Assembly (NCBI RefSeq): GCF_024345205.1
Contig: NZ_BROC01000001.1
Coordinates: 1 to 64,000, forward strand
Origin: Lapidilactobacillus luobeiensis
Lineage (GTDB): Bacteria; Bacillota; Bacilli; Lactobacillales; Lactobacillaceae
Direction: 5' to 3'
Length of the DNA: 64,000 nt
Shown: positions 8,813 through 17,701 of the stretch, in pieces
How the letters are laid out: every line of letters starts with the position of its first letter
Numbering within the stretch: position 1 is the first letter of the stretch
Position numbers and translations under genes: made by a program
The notes under the pieces: model-generated
Databases searched by the model: none
What the model saw: only the letters and a program-made list of their open reading frames with translations
What the model was told of the DNA's origin: nothing

Positions 8813-9787
8813 TTGAAAAGATTGGCGATAGTGGTGCCTTGTTTTAATGAAGAAGAAGTTCTACCGATCACCGTGCCAGAATTAGAGCGCGTGATCTTCG
8901 AACTGATCCAAGCGCAGAAAATCAGCGTTGATAGTCAGATCGTTTTCGTTGATGATGGTAGTCATGATCAGACTTGGCCGCTGATCGAACACTTCACTGA
9001 TAGTGATGATCATGTCACCGGCATCAAGTTGAGTCGTAATTTTGGTCACCAAGACGCTTTGATTGCCGGACTGACCTCGGTCGTTTCGAGCTTTGATGCA
9101 GTCGTCACCATCGATGCTGACTTGCAGGACGATGTCAACGCGATCAAGCAAATGGTCGATTGCTTCTTAGCTGGCGCTGAAGTGGTTTACGGTGTTCGCA
9201 GTAGCCGGCAGACCGACACTTGGTTCAAACGCTCAACGGCAGAAGGTTTTTACAAGACGATGAACTTTTTAGGGGTGCATATGGTGCCTGATTCCGCTGA
9301 TTTTCGCTTACTCAGCCAGCGAGCGACCCAAACCTTATTGGATTATCCTGAGCGAAATCTTTTTTTGCGCGGGATCGTGCCATTATTAGGTTTCCGCTCG
9401 GCGAAGGTGTCTTATGAACGTCACGCACGGGTAGCGGGCGTTTCTAAGTATCCATTGAAAAAAATGATCAGATTCGCCGTTGATGGCATCACGTCATTCT
9501 CAACGGCGCCGATCAAACTGATCATGAATCTGGGTTTTTTGATCGTGCTGATCTGCATCGGTCTCTTGATCTACACCTTGGTCCAGAAGATCCAAGGTCG
9601 GGTCGTTTCTGGTTGGTCTTCACTCATGATCTCAGTTTGGGCGTTGGGTGGCGTTCAATTGATCTGTATCAGTGTGATCGGTGAATATGTTGGCAAAATC
9701 TTTACCGAAGTCAAGCAACGACCGCGGTTTACGATCGAACGGAATCTTTTGCAAGAACAGATCGAAGCCAAGTCGTCCAATAAATAA
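8813..9787 (+). CDS. Membrane glycosyltransferase family 2, GtrB/DPM1-like
   Basis: A 324-residue GT-A fold enzyme. The nucleotide-sugar motif VDDGSHDQTW and the metal-binding DADLQDD lie in the first half; two C-terminal membrane helices (near residues 220-245 and 260-285) follow. This is the layout of polyprenyl-phosphate sugar transferases such as GtrB, YkcC and CsbB, which load a sugar on undecaprenyl phosphate for later transfer outside the cell. The TTG at 8813 is preferred because AGGGGG lies about 8 nt upstream and the family N-terminus starts there; the upstream ATG at 8768 has no site. Acceptor and sugar are unknown. No flippase or GtrC-like partner is adjacent. Confidence 0.88.
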   Translation: MKRLAIVVPCFNEEEVLPITVPELERVIFELIQAQKISVDSQIVFVDDGSHDQTWPLIEHFTDSDDHVTGIKLSRNFGHQDALIAGLTSVVSSFDAVVTIDADLQDDVNAIKQMVDCFLAGAEVVYGVRSSRQTDTWFKRSTAEGFYKTMNFLGVHMVPDSADFRLLSQRATQTLLDYPERNLFLRGIVPLLGFRSAKVSYERHARVAGVSKYPLKKMIRFAVDGITSFSTAPIKLIMNLGFLIVLICIGLLIYTLVQKIQGRVVSGWSSLMISVWALGGVQLICISVIGEYVGKIFTEVKQRPRFTIERNLLQEQIEAKSSNK

Positions 9788-9810
9788 GTCGCAAACGCTG
9801 ATTAAATAAA

Positions 9811-9855
9811 AGCCGGCCGTCGTAACTATTTTTATAGTTGGGCGGCTATTTTGTT
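9811..9855 (+). terminator. Probable terminator after the glycosyltransferase
   Basis: An interrupted stem pairs AGCCG (9811-9815) with CGGCT (9843-9847) and AACTAT (9824-9829) with ATAGTT (9834-9839), followed by ATTTTGTT. Confidence 0.6.
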
Positions 9856-10148
9856 GGGTAATAATAACTTTAGCGTATAGCTTTCATGAGAAATGAGCAT
9901 TAGACAGATCTTTCACCGCGGTTTAAACTACTAACTGGACGGGGTTCACTGGCGCTGGCTTTTTAAGCAAAAAACGAACCGCGATGCTTGACGAGCATCG
10001 CCGGTAAAATAAAAAGCATTTTCAGATTCAACTTACTTATAGTATGATAGACGTGAGGATATCTTTCCATCATTGGCTATGATGAGATCAAAATAAGAAT
10101 ATAGGGAATCAAGGTCGTCTATTCAGGCAACCAGGGAAGGAAAAAAGA
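9856..10148. other. Intergenic region with a second hairpin
   Basis: No gene is seen. A perfect hairpin GCGATGCT/AGCATCGC lies near 9981-10001. On the minus strand it is followed by GGTTCGTTTTTT and may stop antisense transcription. A -10-like TATAGTATGAT near 10037-10048 could belong to the DUF3737 gene, with no clear -35. Confidence 0.35.
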
Positions 10149-11018
10149 ATGTCAGAAATAATCAAGCAACAATATTTAACTGGTGAGCGTGCGCTTTTTC
10201 AAGGTCATGATCTGGCGATCAGTGAAACGGTCTTCGCTAATGGCGAATCGCCACTGAAGGAAAGTCATGATCTGATTTTGAATAATGATACTTTTGAATG
10301 GAAATACCCTTTATGGTACAGTCAGCACATTCAGGCTCAGAATTTGACGCTATTGGAAATGGCGCGTTCAGGGATCTGGTACACCAAAGATATCGCGATC
10401 AGTGATAGCTTGATCCAAGCGCCTAAGAATTTCCGCCGGAGTGAGAAGATCAAATTGACCCGTGTTGAATTGACCCACGCCGAAGAGACTTTGTGGAATT
10501 GTCGGCAGATCGAACTGGATCATGTTACCGCAGATGGCGACTATTTCGGCATGAACAGCCAGCAGATCACCGCCGATCATTTGGCGATCTCTGGCAATTA
10601 TTTATTTGACGGTGGTCGTGATATCGTGGTCGATCATGCGCGCCTGATCGCCAAGGATGCTTTTTGGAATTGTGAAAACGTGGTGATCAAAAATTCAACG
10701 ATCATCGGCGAATATTTCGGTTGGAATTCACGCAATGTGACCTTGATCAATTGTACGATCGAGAGTCATCAGGGTTTTTGTTATATGGAAAATCTCAAAT
10801 TAGAAAATTGTCGTTTATTGAACACCGATCTGGCGTTTGAATATTCGACCGTTGACGCAACGATCCAGAGCAAGATCAATAGTGTCAAAAATCCGATCAG
10901 TGGTCGGATCGAGGCCGCCGCGATCGAACAGCTCATCTTTGATGATCCTCAAATCGATCCTACTAAGACCACGATCAGCACCACGCAAAACAAGGGGGTA
11001 CTCTCAGATGCCATTTGA
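10149..11018 (+). CDS. DUF3737 family protein, predicted right-handed beta-helix
   Basis: A 289-residue protein built of short repeating strands with many D/N, F/W and 'I-x-N/D' steps (for example NVVIKNSTIIGEYFGWNSRNV written in rungs), as in right-handed parallel beta-helix proteins. I recognise it as the DUF3737 family of lactobacilli and streptococci, for which no function is known. There is no signal peptide, so it is probably cytoplasmic. GGAAGGAAAA lies just upstream of the ATG. It overlaps the following PLP-dependent lyase gene by 11 nt, and this pairing suggests linked expression. Confidence 0.75.
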   Translation: MSEIIKQQYLTGERALFQGHDLAISETVFANGESPLKESHDLILNNDTFEWKYPLWYSQHIQAQNLTLLEMARSGIWYTKDIAISDSLIQAPKNFRRSEKIKLTRVELTHAEETLWNCRQIELDHVTADGDYFGMNSQQITADHLAISGNYLFDGGRDIVVDHARLIAKDAFWNCENVVIKNSTIIGEYFGWNSRNVTLINCTIESHQGFCYMENLKLENCRLLNTDLAFEYSTVDATIQSKINSVKNPISGRIEAAAIEQLIFDDPQIDPTKTTISTTQNKGVLSDAI

Positions 11019-12174
11019 TTTTGAGCAAGCGCCACACCGTGAAGGCACCAATTCCGTTAAATGGGATGTAGCTAAAGGCGAATTACCAATGTGGGTCGCG
11101 GATATGGATTTCGCGGTCGCGCCAGTGATCAAACAAGCGTTGCAACAACGTTTGGATCAGGACGCTTACGGTTATAATGAGATCCCTGCCAGTTTTGGGC
11201 AGACGATCGCCAACTGGTGGCAAAAACGACATCAACTGAAATTGGATCCGGCTTGGGTACTATTTTCAGCCGGAGTCATCCCCAGCATTTCATCAACGGT
11301 CCGTAAACTGACGCATCCTGGCGATAACGTCGTTGTCCTAACACCGGTCTATAATATCTTCTATAATTCGATCCGCAATAATCAACGGCAGATCTTGACC
11401 AGTGAGTTAAGCTATCAGGACGGCGCCTACAAAATAGATTTTGCCGATCTTGAAGAAAAACTAGCGCGCGCGAATACGTCCCTGATGATCTTCTGTAATC
11501 CCCACAACCCGATCGGTAAGGTTTGGGATCGGGCAACTTTGACCCGAGTCGGTGAACTATGTCTACGCTACCACGTCGTTTTGCTTAGCGATGAGATCCA
11601 TTGTGATCTAACTCATCCAGGACACGATTATGTACCAATGCTGAGTTTGACACCAGCGATCGCAGCCAATACGATCATGTGTGTTTCCGCGACGAAGGCC
11701 TTCAATATTGCTGGGATCCAGACTTCGGCGATCGTGATCCCAGATCCGCGTTTGCGGCAATTAGTCGACCGTCAGATCAATACTGACGAAGTCGCGGAAC
11801 CCAACACTTTCGCGATCCAAGCTCTGGAAGCAGCCTTTAATGAAGGGGGCCCTTGGCTGGACGCTTTGAACCAATATTTAGCGGGAAATCGCCGCTTGCT
11901 CCAAGATTTTCTGGCTGAAAAAGTGCCCGAAGTGAGCTTGATCCCAAGTGAGGCAACCTATTTAGCGTGGTTAGACTGTCAACAGATCTGCCAAGATTCA
12001 GAAGAATTGGCCCATGCCATTCGCCAAGAAACCGGTCTGTTCTTGACTGCCGGGGAGGTCTATGGCGGTAATGGCGCCCAGTTCCTCCGCTGGAATTACG
12101 CCTGCCCCCGAGCGCGCCTGCAAGACGGCCTGAACCGCTTTGCTCAGGCGGTCGAGAATTATCGCGGGGAGTAA
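11008..12174 (+). CDS. MalY/PatB-type PLP-dependent C-S lyase (aminotransferase class I/II)
   Basis: A 388-residue PLP enzyme. Visible are the N-terminal PMWVADMDF motif of the MalY/PatB subgroup, the NPHNPIG loop (164-170), the PLP-nitrogen Asp195 (LLSDEIH) and the Schiff-base Lys230 in SATKAFN. MalY/PatB proteins cleave cystathionine or related C-S bonds and may moonlight as regulators. The ATG at 11008 has AAGGGGG about 10 nt upstream inside the end of the DUF3737 gene; the frame runs open further upstream but family similarity starts here. Length is normal for the family. The gene ends before a strong terminator. Confidence 0.9.
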   Translation: MPFDFEQAPHREGTNSVKWDVAKGELPMWVADMDFAVAPVIKQALQQRLDQDAYGYNEIPASFGQTIANWWQKRHQLKLDPAWVLFSAGVIPSISSTVRKLTHPGDNVVVLTPVYNIFYNSIRNNQRQILTSELSYQDGAYKIDFADLEEKLARANTSLMIFCNPHNPIGKVWDRATLTRVGELCLRYHVVLLSDEIHCDLTHPGHDYVPMLSLTPAIAANTIMCVSATKAFNIAGIQTSAIVIPDPRLRQLVDRQINTDEVAEPNTFAIQALEAAFNEGGPWLDALNQYLAGNRRLLQDFLAEKVPEVSLIPSEATYLAWLDCQQICQDSEELAHAIRQETGLFLTAGEVYGGNGAQFLRWNYACPRARLQDGLNRFAQAVENYRGE

Positions 12175-12230
12175 GTGCAACTCAAATCTTGTAGTAATTG
12201 TAAACATCAAATCTTTTCTTCATCGGCAGC

Positions 12231-12264
12231 AAAAGCGTTTCGAGAAAATTCGAAACGCTTTTTT
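12231..12264 (+). terminator. Rho-independent terminator
   Basis: AAAAGCGTTTCGA pairs with TCGAAACGCTTTT around a short loop and is followed by TT. The flanking A and T runs make it bidirectional in form. The rest of the gap to the next gene (12265-12483) holds the promoter region of the polysaccharide locus. A TTGACA at 12421 and a TAGAAT at 12438 are visible, but their 11-nt spacing is too short for one promoter. Confidence 0.88.
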
Positions 12265-12483
12265 AAATAGCTCAGTCCTATTCGGACATTAAATGTCCAT
12301 GATGACACAAAAGCAAACTTTATAGAAGTTATTGGAGAAAAAAATTTTAGAAAAATGCGCGCCCGCTTTGATTACATGCTAAGATTAAATTGTTGTGTCA
12401 ATGTGAAGTTGTGTTTTTTCTTGACAATGAAATATGGTAGAATGAAAGCAATCTGTTAATCGAGTTACAAGGAGGAGTCAAGC

Positions 12484-13566
12484 TTGAGTCAGAATGAAAA
12501 GAAAACTGATCAGATGCGGCGGCACAAACATCATCACCACCGCCATCATCGTGTGCGCAACACGATCCTGATCATTTTGGGTGTTTTTGTGGTGGCTGTT
12601 CTAGGTTATATTGGTTGGTTCTATTTCTCGGCGCGTAGTGCGATCAATGATTCGTATAAGTCAGCGGGTGAGAAGCAACAGGCAAAAAATGTCGTGGCCG
12701 AGAAGAAGTCACTAAATGTCCTGTTGATGGGTGCGGATACTGGTGCATTGGGCCGAACTTATCAAGGTCGGACTGATACGATGATCATCGCCACGATCAA
12801 TCCAAAAGATAAAAAGACGACATTGACCAGTATTCCCCGGGATACGATGGGGGAGATCGTTGGCGCTAACGAGTTTAATTATCAACGGCTCAACGCGGCT
12901 TATGAGGTCGGTGGGTCCACCATGGCCTTGAACTCGCTCTCCAAATTAGTCAATGTTCCGATCCAATATTATGTCACGATCAATATGGGCGGCTTGACGA
13001 AAATCGTCGATGCGGTCGGAGGTGTTGATGTCAATGTGCCTTTTGACTTTACCTATGAAGGCAATACTTACACCAAAGGTAAAATGCACCTCAATGGCCA
13101 ACAAGCTTTAGGCTATTCACGGATGCGTTATGACGACCCTAAAGGTGATTATGGCCGTCAGGATCGGCAGCGGGAAGTTATCATTTCTGCGGTCAAGGCA
13201 GCGGTTTCTACCCGAACTTTGACGAATTTCCAAAGTGTGCTCAGCTCGATCTCCAAAAATATGGTCAGCAACCTGTCTTTTGATGATATGGTCAGCATCT
13301 TTACCGACTATCGCGGCTATGCTGCTAATATGGTCAGTGACCACTTGCAGGGTGTTGGCGCCATGTGGGGCAAAGCGATGATCCAGATCCCGACAACGGC
13401 GGAGTTACAACGAGTCTCCGATAATTTGCGAGAACAAAGTGGCTTGAAGCAAGAAACGTTATCCAACCAAGAAACCCGGCAAAACGAATTGAACCTGAAG
13501 AATGGTTTCCAATTTGAAGGTGGCAGCAGCAGTCAACAATTTGTTGTTTATCCACCAAGCAATTAG
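12484..13566 (+). CDS. LytR-CpsA-Psr (LCP) family glycopolymer ligase
   Basis: A 360-residue membrane protein. A very His-rich cytoplasmic N-terminus (about ten His within residues 14-25) precedes one membrane helix (about 27-48) and an extracytoplasmic LCP domain with the conserved LLMGAD, GRTDTMIIATI, SIPRDT and R-rich YGRQDRQRE motifs. LCP enzymes move undecaprenyl-linked polymers onto peptidoglycan. As first gene of the locus it probably attaches the polysaccharide made by the genes downstream. TTG start at 12484 with AAGGAGGA 8 nt upstream. The poly-His tail is unusual and could bind metal or simply be a basic anchor. Confidence 0.92.
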   Translation: MSQNEKKTDQMRRHKHHHHRHHRVRNTILIILGVFVVAVLGYIGWFYFSARSAINDSYKSAGEKQQAKNVVAEKKSLNVLLMGADTGALGRTYQGRTDTMIIATINPKDKKTTLTSIPRDTMGEIVGANEFNYQRLNAAYEVGGSTMALNSLSKLVNVPIQYYVTINMGGLTKIVDAVGGVDVNVPFDFTYEGNTYTKGKMHLNGQQALGYSRMRYDDPKGDYGRQDRQREVIISAVKAAVSTRTLTNFQSVLSSISKNMVSNLSFDDMVSIFTDYRGYAANMVSDHLQGVGAMWGKAMIQIPTTAELQRVSDNLREQSGLKQETLSNQETRQNELNLKNGFQFEGGSSSQQFVVYPPSN

Positions 13567-13618
13567 GCTCATCAAGCGGAAGCACTCAAAAAAATTTAAA
13601 AGAAAATGGGAGTTTGTT

Positions 13619-14407
13619 TTGGAACAAGAAATCAATTTAGGCGATGTTTTTAAAACATTAAAAAAACACTGGGTCTTGATCGCAGTGACGGCGGTATTAA
13701 CGACTCTGGTCGCGTTTGTCTTGAGTTACATGATCATTACCCCAAAATATCAAGCATCAGTCGATATTCTCGTCAATCGTAAAAAAGATGATGGCATTGG
13801 CGCGCAATTGAGTGACCAACAGGCTGATGTCAATATGATCAATACCTACAAAGATATTATTACCAAGTCGGTCGTTTTAATACCGGTCCAGGATGACTTG
13901 GCCAATGAGGATGGTATTGTTTTGAGCTTAAGTGAGCTGGAGAGTATGGTCACGGTTAATACTGAACAAAATTCGCAAGTCTTTACTGTTGATGTCACCG
14001 ATACCGATCGGGCTCGGGCCAAGACCGTGGCGAATAAGATCGGTGCGGTCTTCAAATTAAAAGTGCGGGATATTCTAAGCGTCAATAATGTCACCATCAT
14101 CTCTAAGGCAAAAATGCCTAAGGCGCCGATCTCACCCAATAAAAAGCGTAATTTATTGATCGGGCTTTTATTAGGGCTGATCATCGGCGCTGTGGTCGCG
14201 ATCATGATCGATCTGACCGATCATAATGTCAAAGACATGGACTTCTTAACGGACGAACTAGGTTTGACTAAGTTGGGCATGGTCAGTCATTATCATGCGC
14301 GGGCGGCCAATACCCGGATCGCGCCAATACCACGACCGATCCCTGTTCCGGTAGCGACGTCGCAGCAATCGGCTTCCTTAAATCGAAGTCCCAAGAAACG
14401 AGTTTAG
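13619..14407 (+). CDS. cpsC: Wzz/CpsC-type polysaccharide co-polymerase and kinase activator
   Basis: A 262-residue Wzz-domain protein with two membrane helices, one near residues 20-43 (WVLIAVTAVLTTLVAF) and one near 180-200 (LLIGLLLGLIIGAVVAIM), bracketing an extracytoplasmic domain. In Firmicutes this protein activates the separate tyrosine kinase and helps set chain length. The TTG at 13619 has GGGAG 6 nt upstream and gives the standard family N-terminus; an earlier in-frame start at 13502 would lie inside the LCP gene. The kinase gene follows after 15 nt. Confidence 0.9.
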   Translation: MEQEINLGDVFKTLKKHWVLIAVTAVLTTLVAFVLSYMIITPKYQASVDILVNRKKDDGIGAQLSDQQADVNMINTYKDIITKSVVLIPVQDDLANEDGIVLSLSELESMVTVNTEQNSQVFTVDVTDTDRARAKTVANKIGAVFKLKVRDILSVNNVTIISKAKMPKAPISPNKKRNLLIGLLLGLIIGAVVAIMIDLTDHNVKDMDFLTDELGLTKLGMVSHYHARAANTRIAPIPRPIPVPVATSQQSASLNRSPKKRV

Positions 14408-14422
14408 AAAGGAGTAGCGCAG

Positions 14423-15148
14423 ATGTTTGGTAGAAAAAAAGCAGTACCAGAACCAGTTAAGGCGGCGCAACTCTTCACTTTGAATGAGCCAACTTCAGTG
14501 ATCACTGAGCAGATCAAAACCATTCGGACGAATTTAAGCTTCACCCAGGAAGCAAAAGATTTAAAGAGTATTATGTTGACATCTGCTTTGGCTTTTGAAG
14601 GCAAGTCCACGATTGCGGTCAATTTAGCAATTGAATTTGCCAATGCGGGCAAGCGGGTCGTTTTGATCGACGCTGATTTGCGTCGTTCAACCCTGAATCG
14701 AACTTTCCAGATCCGCGACATCAATCGGGGCTTGACCAATGTGTTGATCCACCGTTTTGATAGTATCAAGGATGTGATCCACCCCACGGAAGTGCCCAAT
14801 CTGTATGCAGTTCCTAGTGGTCCAACACCACCGAATCCTGCTGAATTAGTTGGCAGTGAATCGATGCGTAAAGTTCTGGCGGATCTGACCCAACAATTCG
14901 ATTTAGTGATCGTGGACGCGCCACCGATTTTACCCGTGACAGATGGCAAAGTTCTCGCAAGTATGGTTGATGGGGTTGTTTTAGTGGTGCGCCAAAATCG
15001 CACGTCGAAAGCTGATGTGAAAGAGACCAAGAACTCATTGGAGCAGGTCCATGCTAATATTTTGGGTGTGATCCTGAATGATGTTCAAGTCAAAGGAGCA
15101 GATGGCTATTATGGATACGGGTACGGCTACGAAAGTGAGACGAAATAG
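14423..15148 (+). CDS. cpsD: CpsD/YwqD-type bacterial tyrosine kinase
   Basis: A 241-residue BY-kinase. The Walker A region ends EGKST (Lys61, Ser62) but its usual Pro/Gly-rich start reads SALAF. Walker A' (VVLIDADLRR) and Walker B (VIVDAPPI) are normal. The C-terminus has a Tyr cluster, GYYGYGYGYESETK, the autophosphorylation tail. The kinase works with the Wzz-like activator and is reset by the PHP phosphatase downstream, together tuning polymer length and export. AAAGGAG lies 10 nt before the ATG. Its end overlaps the phosphatase gene. Confidence 0.92.
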   Translation: MFGRKKAVPEPVKAAQLFTLNEPTSVITEQIKTIRTNLSFTQEAKDLKSIMLTSALAFEGKSTIAVNLAIEFANAGKRVVLIDADLRRSTLNRTFQIRDINRGLTNVLIHRFDSIKDVIHPTEVPNLYAVPSGPTPPNPAELVGSESMRKVLADLTQQFDLVIVDAPPILPVTDGKVLASMVDGVVLVVRQNRTSKADVKETKNSLEQVHANILGVILNDVQVKGADGYYGYGYGYESETK

Positions 15149-15908
15149 TTTAGTCGATTTGCATTGTCATATTTTGCCAGGTATCGATGATGGTTCGCCT
15201 GATTTAGCGACTTCTTTAGAACTGGCACAGACTGCAGTCAGGGAAGGTATTGGCTATATTTTGGCGACCCCCCATCATTTGGATCGGCAATATATTAATC
15301 ATCGCGCTGATGTCGAGCAGGCAGTGACGAAGTTCCAGCATGAGCTTGATCAGGCCCAGATCCCCCTGACTATTTTCGCTGGCCAAGAAGTTCACCTCAA
15401 TGGGGACTTGGCTAAACGATTGCCTGATCTGCTAGGGATCGATGAAAATATGCACTATATGTTGGTTGAATTTCCTCATCAGGAAGTTCCCACCTATACG
15501 AAAGAATTGTTTTTCCAGCTAAATTGTCAGGATATCATTCCGGTGATCGCGCACCCTGAACGGAATGCGCAAATCTTGAAGCAGCCAGAGATTTTGTACG
15601 AGCTCGAGACTGAGGGCGCGCTCGCACAATTGACGGCGACAAGTTTGGTGGGTGGCTTTGGTAAGAAATTACGGAAATTTTCAATAGATCTAGTCAAGCA
15701 TGGCTTAGTCCAAGTGGTTGCTTCTGATGCCCATGCCTTAAAGAACCGCAAGTTTGCATTGCGTGAGGCTTACTTGGCTTTAGATGAAATCGATCGCGAT
15801 TTCGGACCGATTTTCTTCGAGAATTCTAAGCATCTTTTAAATGGTGAGATCCTGAATCAACAGATTTCCTTACAACCGATCCGCAAACATAGTTGGTGGC
15901 AAAAATAA
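15111..15908 (+). CDS. cpsB: CpsB/YwqE-type PHP protein-tyrosine phosphatase
   Basis: A metal-dependent PHP-fold phosphatase that dephosphorylates the BY-kinase. Motifs: DLHCHILPGIDDG close to the N-terminus, HPERN in the middle and SDAH near the C-terminus, which together bind three metal ions. The start is uncertain. ATGs at 15078, 15102 and 15111 are in frame, all inside cpsD. AAAGGAG (15092-15098) lies 12 nt before 15111 and only 3 nt before 15102, so 15111 is chosen (265 residues). The family usually begins only a few residues before the DLHCH motif. Overlap with the kinase implies coupled translation. Confidence 0.9.
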   Translation: MDTGTATKVRRNSLVDLHCHILPGIDDGSPDLATSLELAQTAVREGIGYILATPHHLDRQYINHRADVEQAVTKFQHELDQAQIPLTIFAGQEVHLNGDLAKRLPDLLGIDENMHYMLVEFPHQEVPTYTKELFFQLNCQDIIPVIAHPERNAQILKQPEILYELETEGALAQLTATSLVGGFGKKLRKFSIDLVKHGLVQVVASDAHALKNRKFALREAYLALDEIDRDFGPIFFENSKHLLNGEILNQQISLQPIRKHSWWQK

Positions 15909-16185
15909 CAATAACTGTTCACAGAATGTCTAGATAGGCACAATCATTCTTTGAATAGCAAAAAAATTAACACCATCAATGGTTGGAGTGTCATGGGTTA
16001 GGCTAGTCAATCATTTTTTTGGCGAAAAATCGGGTTAATTGTGCAATACCCTTTTTATATAATAGATGTTAATTGAGCGAATCAGTGGATGATACAACGG
16101 ACGGGTTGGGCAACTCAAGAACTATTGATTTCGAGCATTGAGAGACTTTATTGGTGTCTGAGTGATCGATTTTGGAGGAATAGAT
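15909..16185. promoter_or_regulatory. Gap with a possible internal promoter of the polysaccharide locus
   Basis: This 277-nt gap separates the regulatory genes from the priming transferase. A clean TATAAT (16058-16063) lies about 120 nt before the transferase start, but no well-spaced -35 is visible (TTGTGC at 16039 gives a 13-nt spacer). It may be a second promoter or a leader. Confidence 0.3.
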
Positions 16186-16908
16186 TTGGAGAAACAGGAG
16201 AAAGTTGCTAAACAGCTCGTGGGCAATGCACGTGAGCAGATCAAGCTGTCACATTGGCAAGTGACAGTCGATTGGTGGCAGGACGCGCATGCCGCTGGGC
16301 GCTTGGGCTATGTGTTGATCAAGCGTGTTTTTGATTTCTTTGCTAGTTTTGTGGGCTTGATCCTATTATCACCATTGTTTTTAGTGATTGCGGTCATGAT
16401 CAAGTTAGATGATCCGGCGGGTCCAGTTTTTTATTCACAACAGCGCTTAGGTCGCAAGGAGCGAGAGTTTCGGATGTTTAAGTTTCGTTCGATGTGCGTT
16501 GATGCGGATAAGAAGCTAAAGGAATTGCTTGATAAAAACGAAGTTGATGGCGCGATGTTCAAAATGAAAGAGGACCCGCGCATCACAAAAATTGGGCATT
16601 TTATTCGCAGGACAAGTATTGATGAACTGCCACAATTACTGAATGTTTTCTTAGGTGATATGTCCTTAGTGGGACCACGACCGCCACTACCGCGCGAGAT
16701 TGCTCAGTATTCTGACTATGATCGAAAACGCCTGGCTGTCAAACCGGGTTGTACTGGATTATGGCAGGTCAGTGGTCGTAATGATGTTGGCTTTAAAGAA
16801 ATGGTTGAGCTTGATATTAGATATATTGAGAAACGCTCAATTTTTCTAGATTTGAAGATCATCTTTAGGACAGTAGGGATTATGCTGCGTCCTAACGGTG
16901 CGTATTAG
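16186..16908 (+). CDS. Priming sugar-1-phosphate transferase (WcaJ/CpsE/WbaP C-terminal type)
   Basis: A 240-residue bacterial sugar transferase of the short form: one N-terminal membrane segment (DFFASFVGLILLSPLFLVIAV) and the catalytic domain with KFRSM, FIRRTSIDELPQLLNV, LVGPRPPLP and VKPGCTGLWQVSGRN. It starts the repeat unit by moving a hexose-1-phosphate (often Gal or Glc) from UDP-sugar to undecaprenyl phosphate. The sugar cannot be told from sequence. The TTG at 16186 has GGAGG 7 nt upstream; the ATG at 16162 lies ahead of that site. It is the last gene of the locus with the base composition of the flanks. Confidence 0.93.
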   Translation: MEKQEKVAKQLVGNAREQIKLSHWQVTVDWWQDAHAAGRLGYVLIKRVFDFFASFVGLILLSPLFLVIAVMIKLDDPAGPVFYSQQRLGRKEREFRMFKFRSMCVDADKKLKELLDKNEVDGAMFKMKEDPRITKIGHFIRRTSIDELPQLLNVFLGDMSLVGPRPPLPREIAQYSDYDRKRLAVKPGCTGLWQVSGRNDVGFKEMVELDIRYIEKRSIFLDLKIIFRTVGIMLRPNGAY

Positions 16909-17701
16909 CTATAACCTCGTGAATATTTTTAACAATCCGATTAATCCTTTTTTCAGCATTTGATTTTGCTATCATTTGCTTATAAAAGGGTGATGGCTAT
17001 ATTGATTTCTTGTTACTTATGTGGAAGGGAGAATCAGTAAAGTAGAAAAATACATACCATGAAGTTTATGGTTTCCCAAAATAGTATGGCTCATATTATC
17101 TCCAGAGACATTAAATCATTTGATTGCAGTAAATGATTTCGAAGATAAGTTTTTGCAGTCGATATTGAAGGACTGCATGATTATGCTGGCTTATAATAAA
17201 AAACATAGAACAAGGATATTGGATAAAATAGTAGTGAAAGGTTGTTCTCTGTTATCTCAGGATAAAATATTAAGGTTTTAACGAGAGAATGGATGACATC
17301 AGAAAATGGATAAGGATGTACCAGATTTGTATATATGCATGTAAGCTACTCGTGAAGAAATAGAGATGATTCGTTTTCTACAGACGTGTTTCATAGTGGT
17401 TTAATTTAAAACTATAAAATAGTCCTATATTTTAGGTGGACTCACGCACGTCTTTCTGATTCTTTCAAGTGTGGTCATGTCTGCTACAAGATTACTGCTT
17501 TCTATCGTGCTGGAGATGAAAATGAAATTATTTTGGGACGACATTAAGGGTCAATATTTTCAGGTAGCTTTGAAGAAATAACCAGCGGTTTGGTTATCAT
17601 CTAGGCGATAGTAAATGGTTTGATCCAAGTGAAAAAGAATAGAATTTTTAGGTTTAAGGGTGCAAACGAATGGAATAAGGTATAGAAAGAGGAAGTGAAA
17701 C
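16909..17701 (+). pseudogene. Decayed AT-rich segment with fragments of unidentified genes
   Basis: This 793-nt stretch has no intact gene. Roughly between 17045 and 17281 an open frame of about 75 codons without a usable start encodes a peptide containing PKIVWLILSPETLNHL and ending DKILRF. Further on (about 17440-17560) two overlapping frames remain open for 35-45 codons, one reading WTHARLSDSFKCGHVCY. Composition shifts here from the GC-richer regulatory genes to the AT-rich variable genes. It is probably the junction scar of one or more lost genes; I do not recognise the family. Confidence 0.45.

Noticed and set aside
10837-11007. N-terminal extension of the MalY/PatB-like enzyme
   Set aside because: It overlaps the DUF3737 gene, has low-complexity basic content and precedes the normal family start.
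12421-12443. TTGACA and TAGAAT as one promoter for the LCP gene
   Set aside because: The 11-nt spacing is too short for a single sigma-A promoter.
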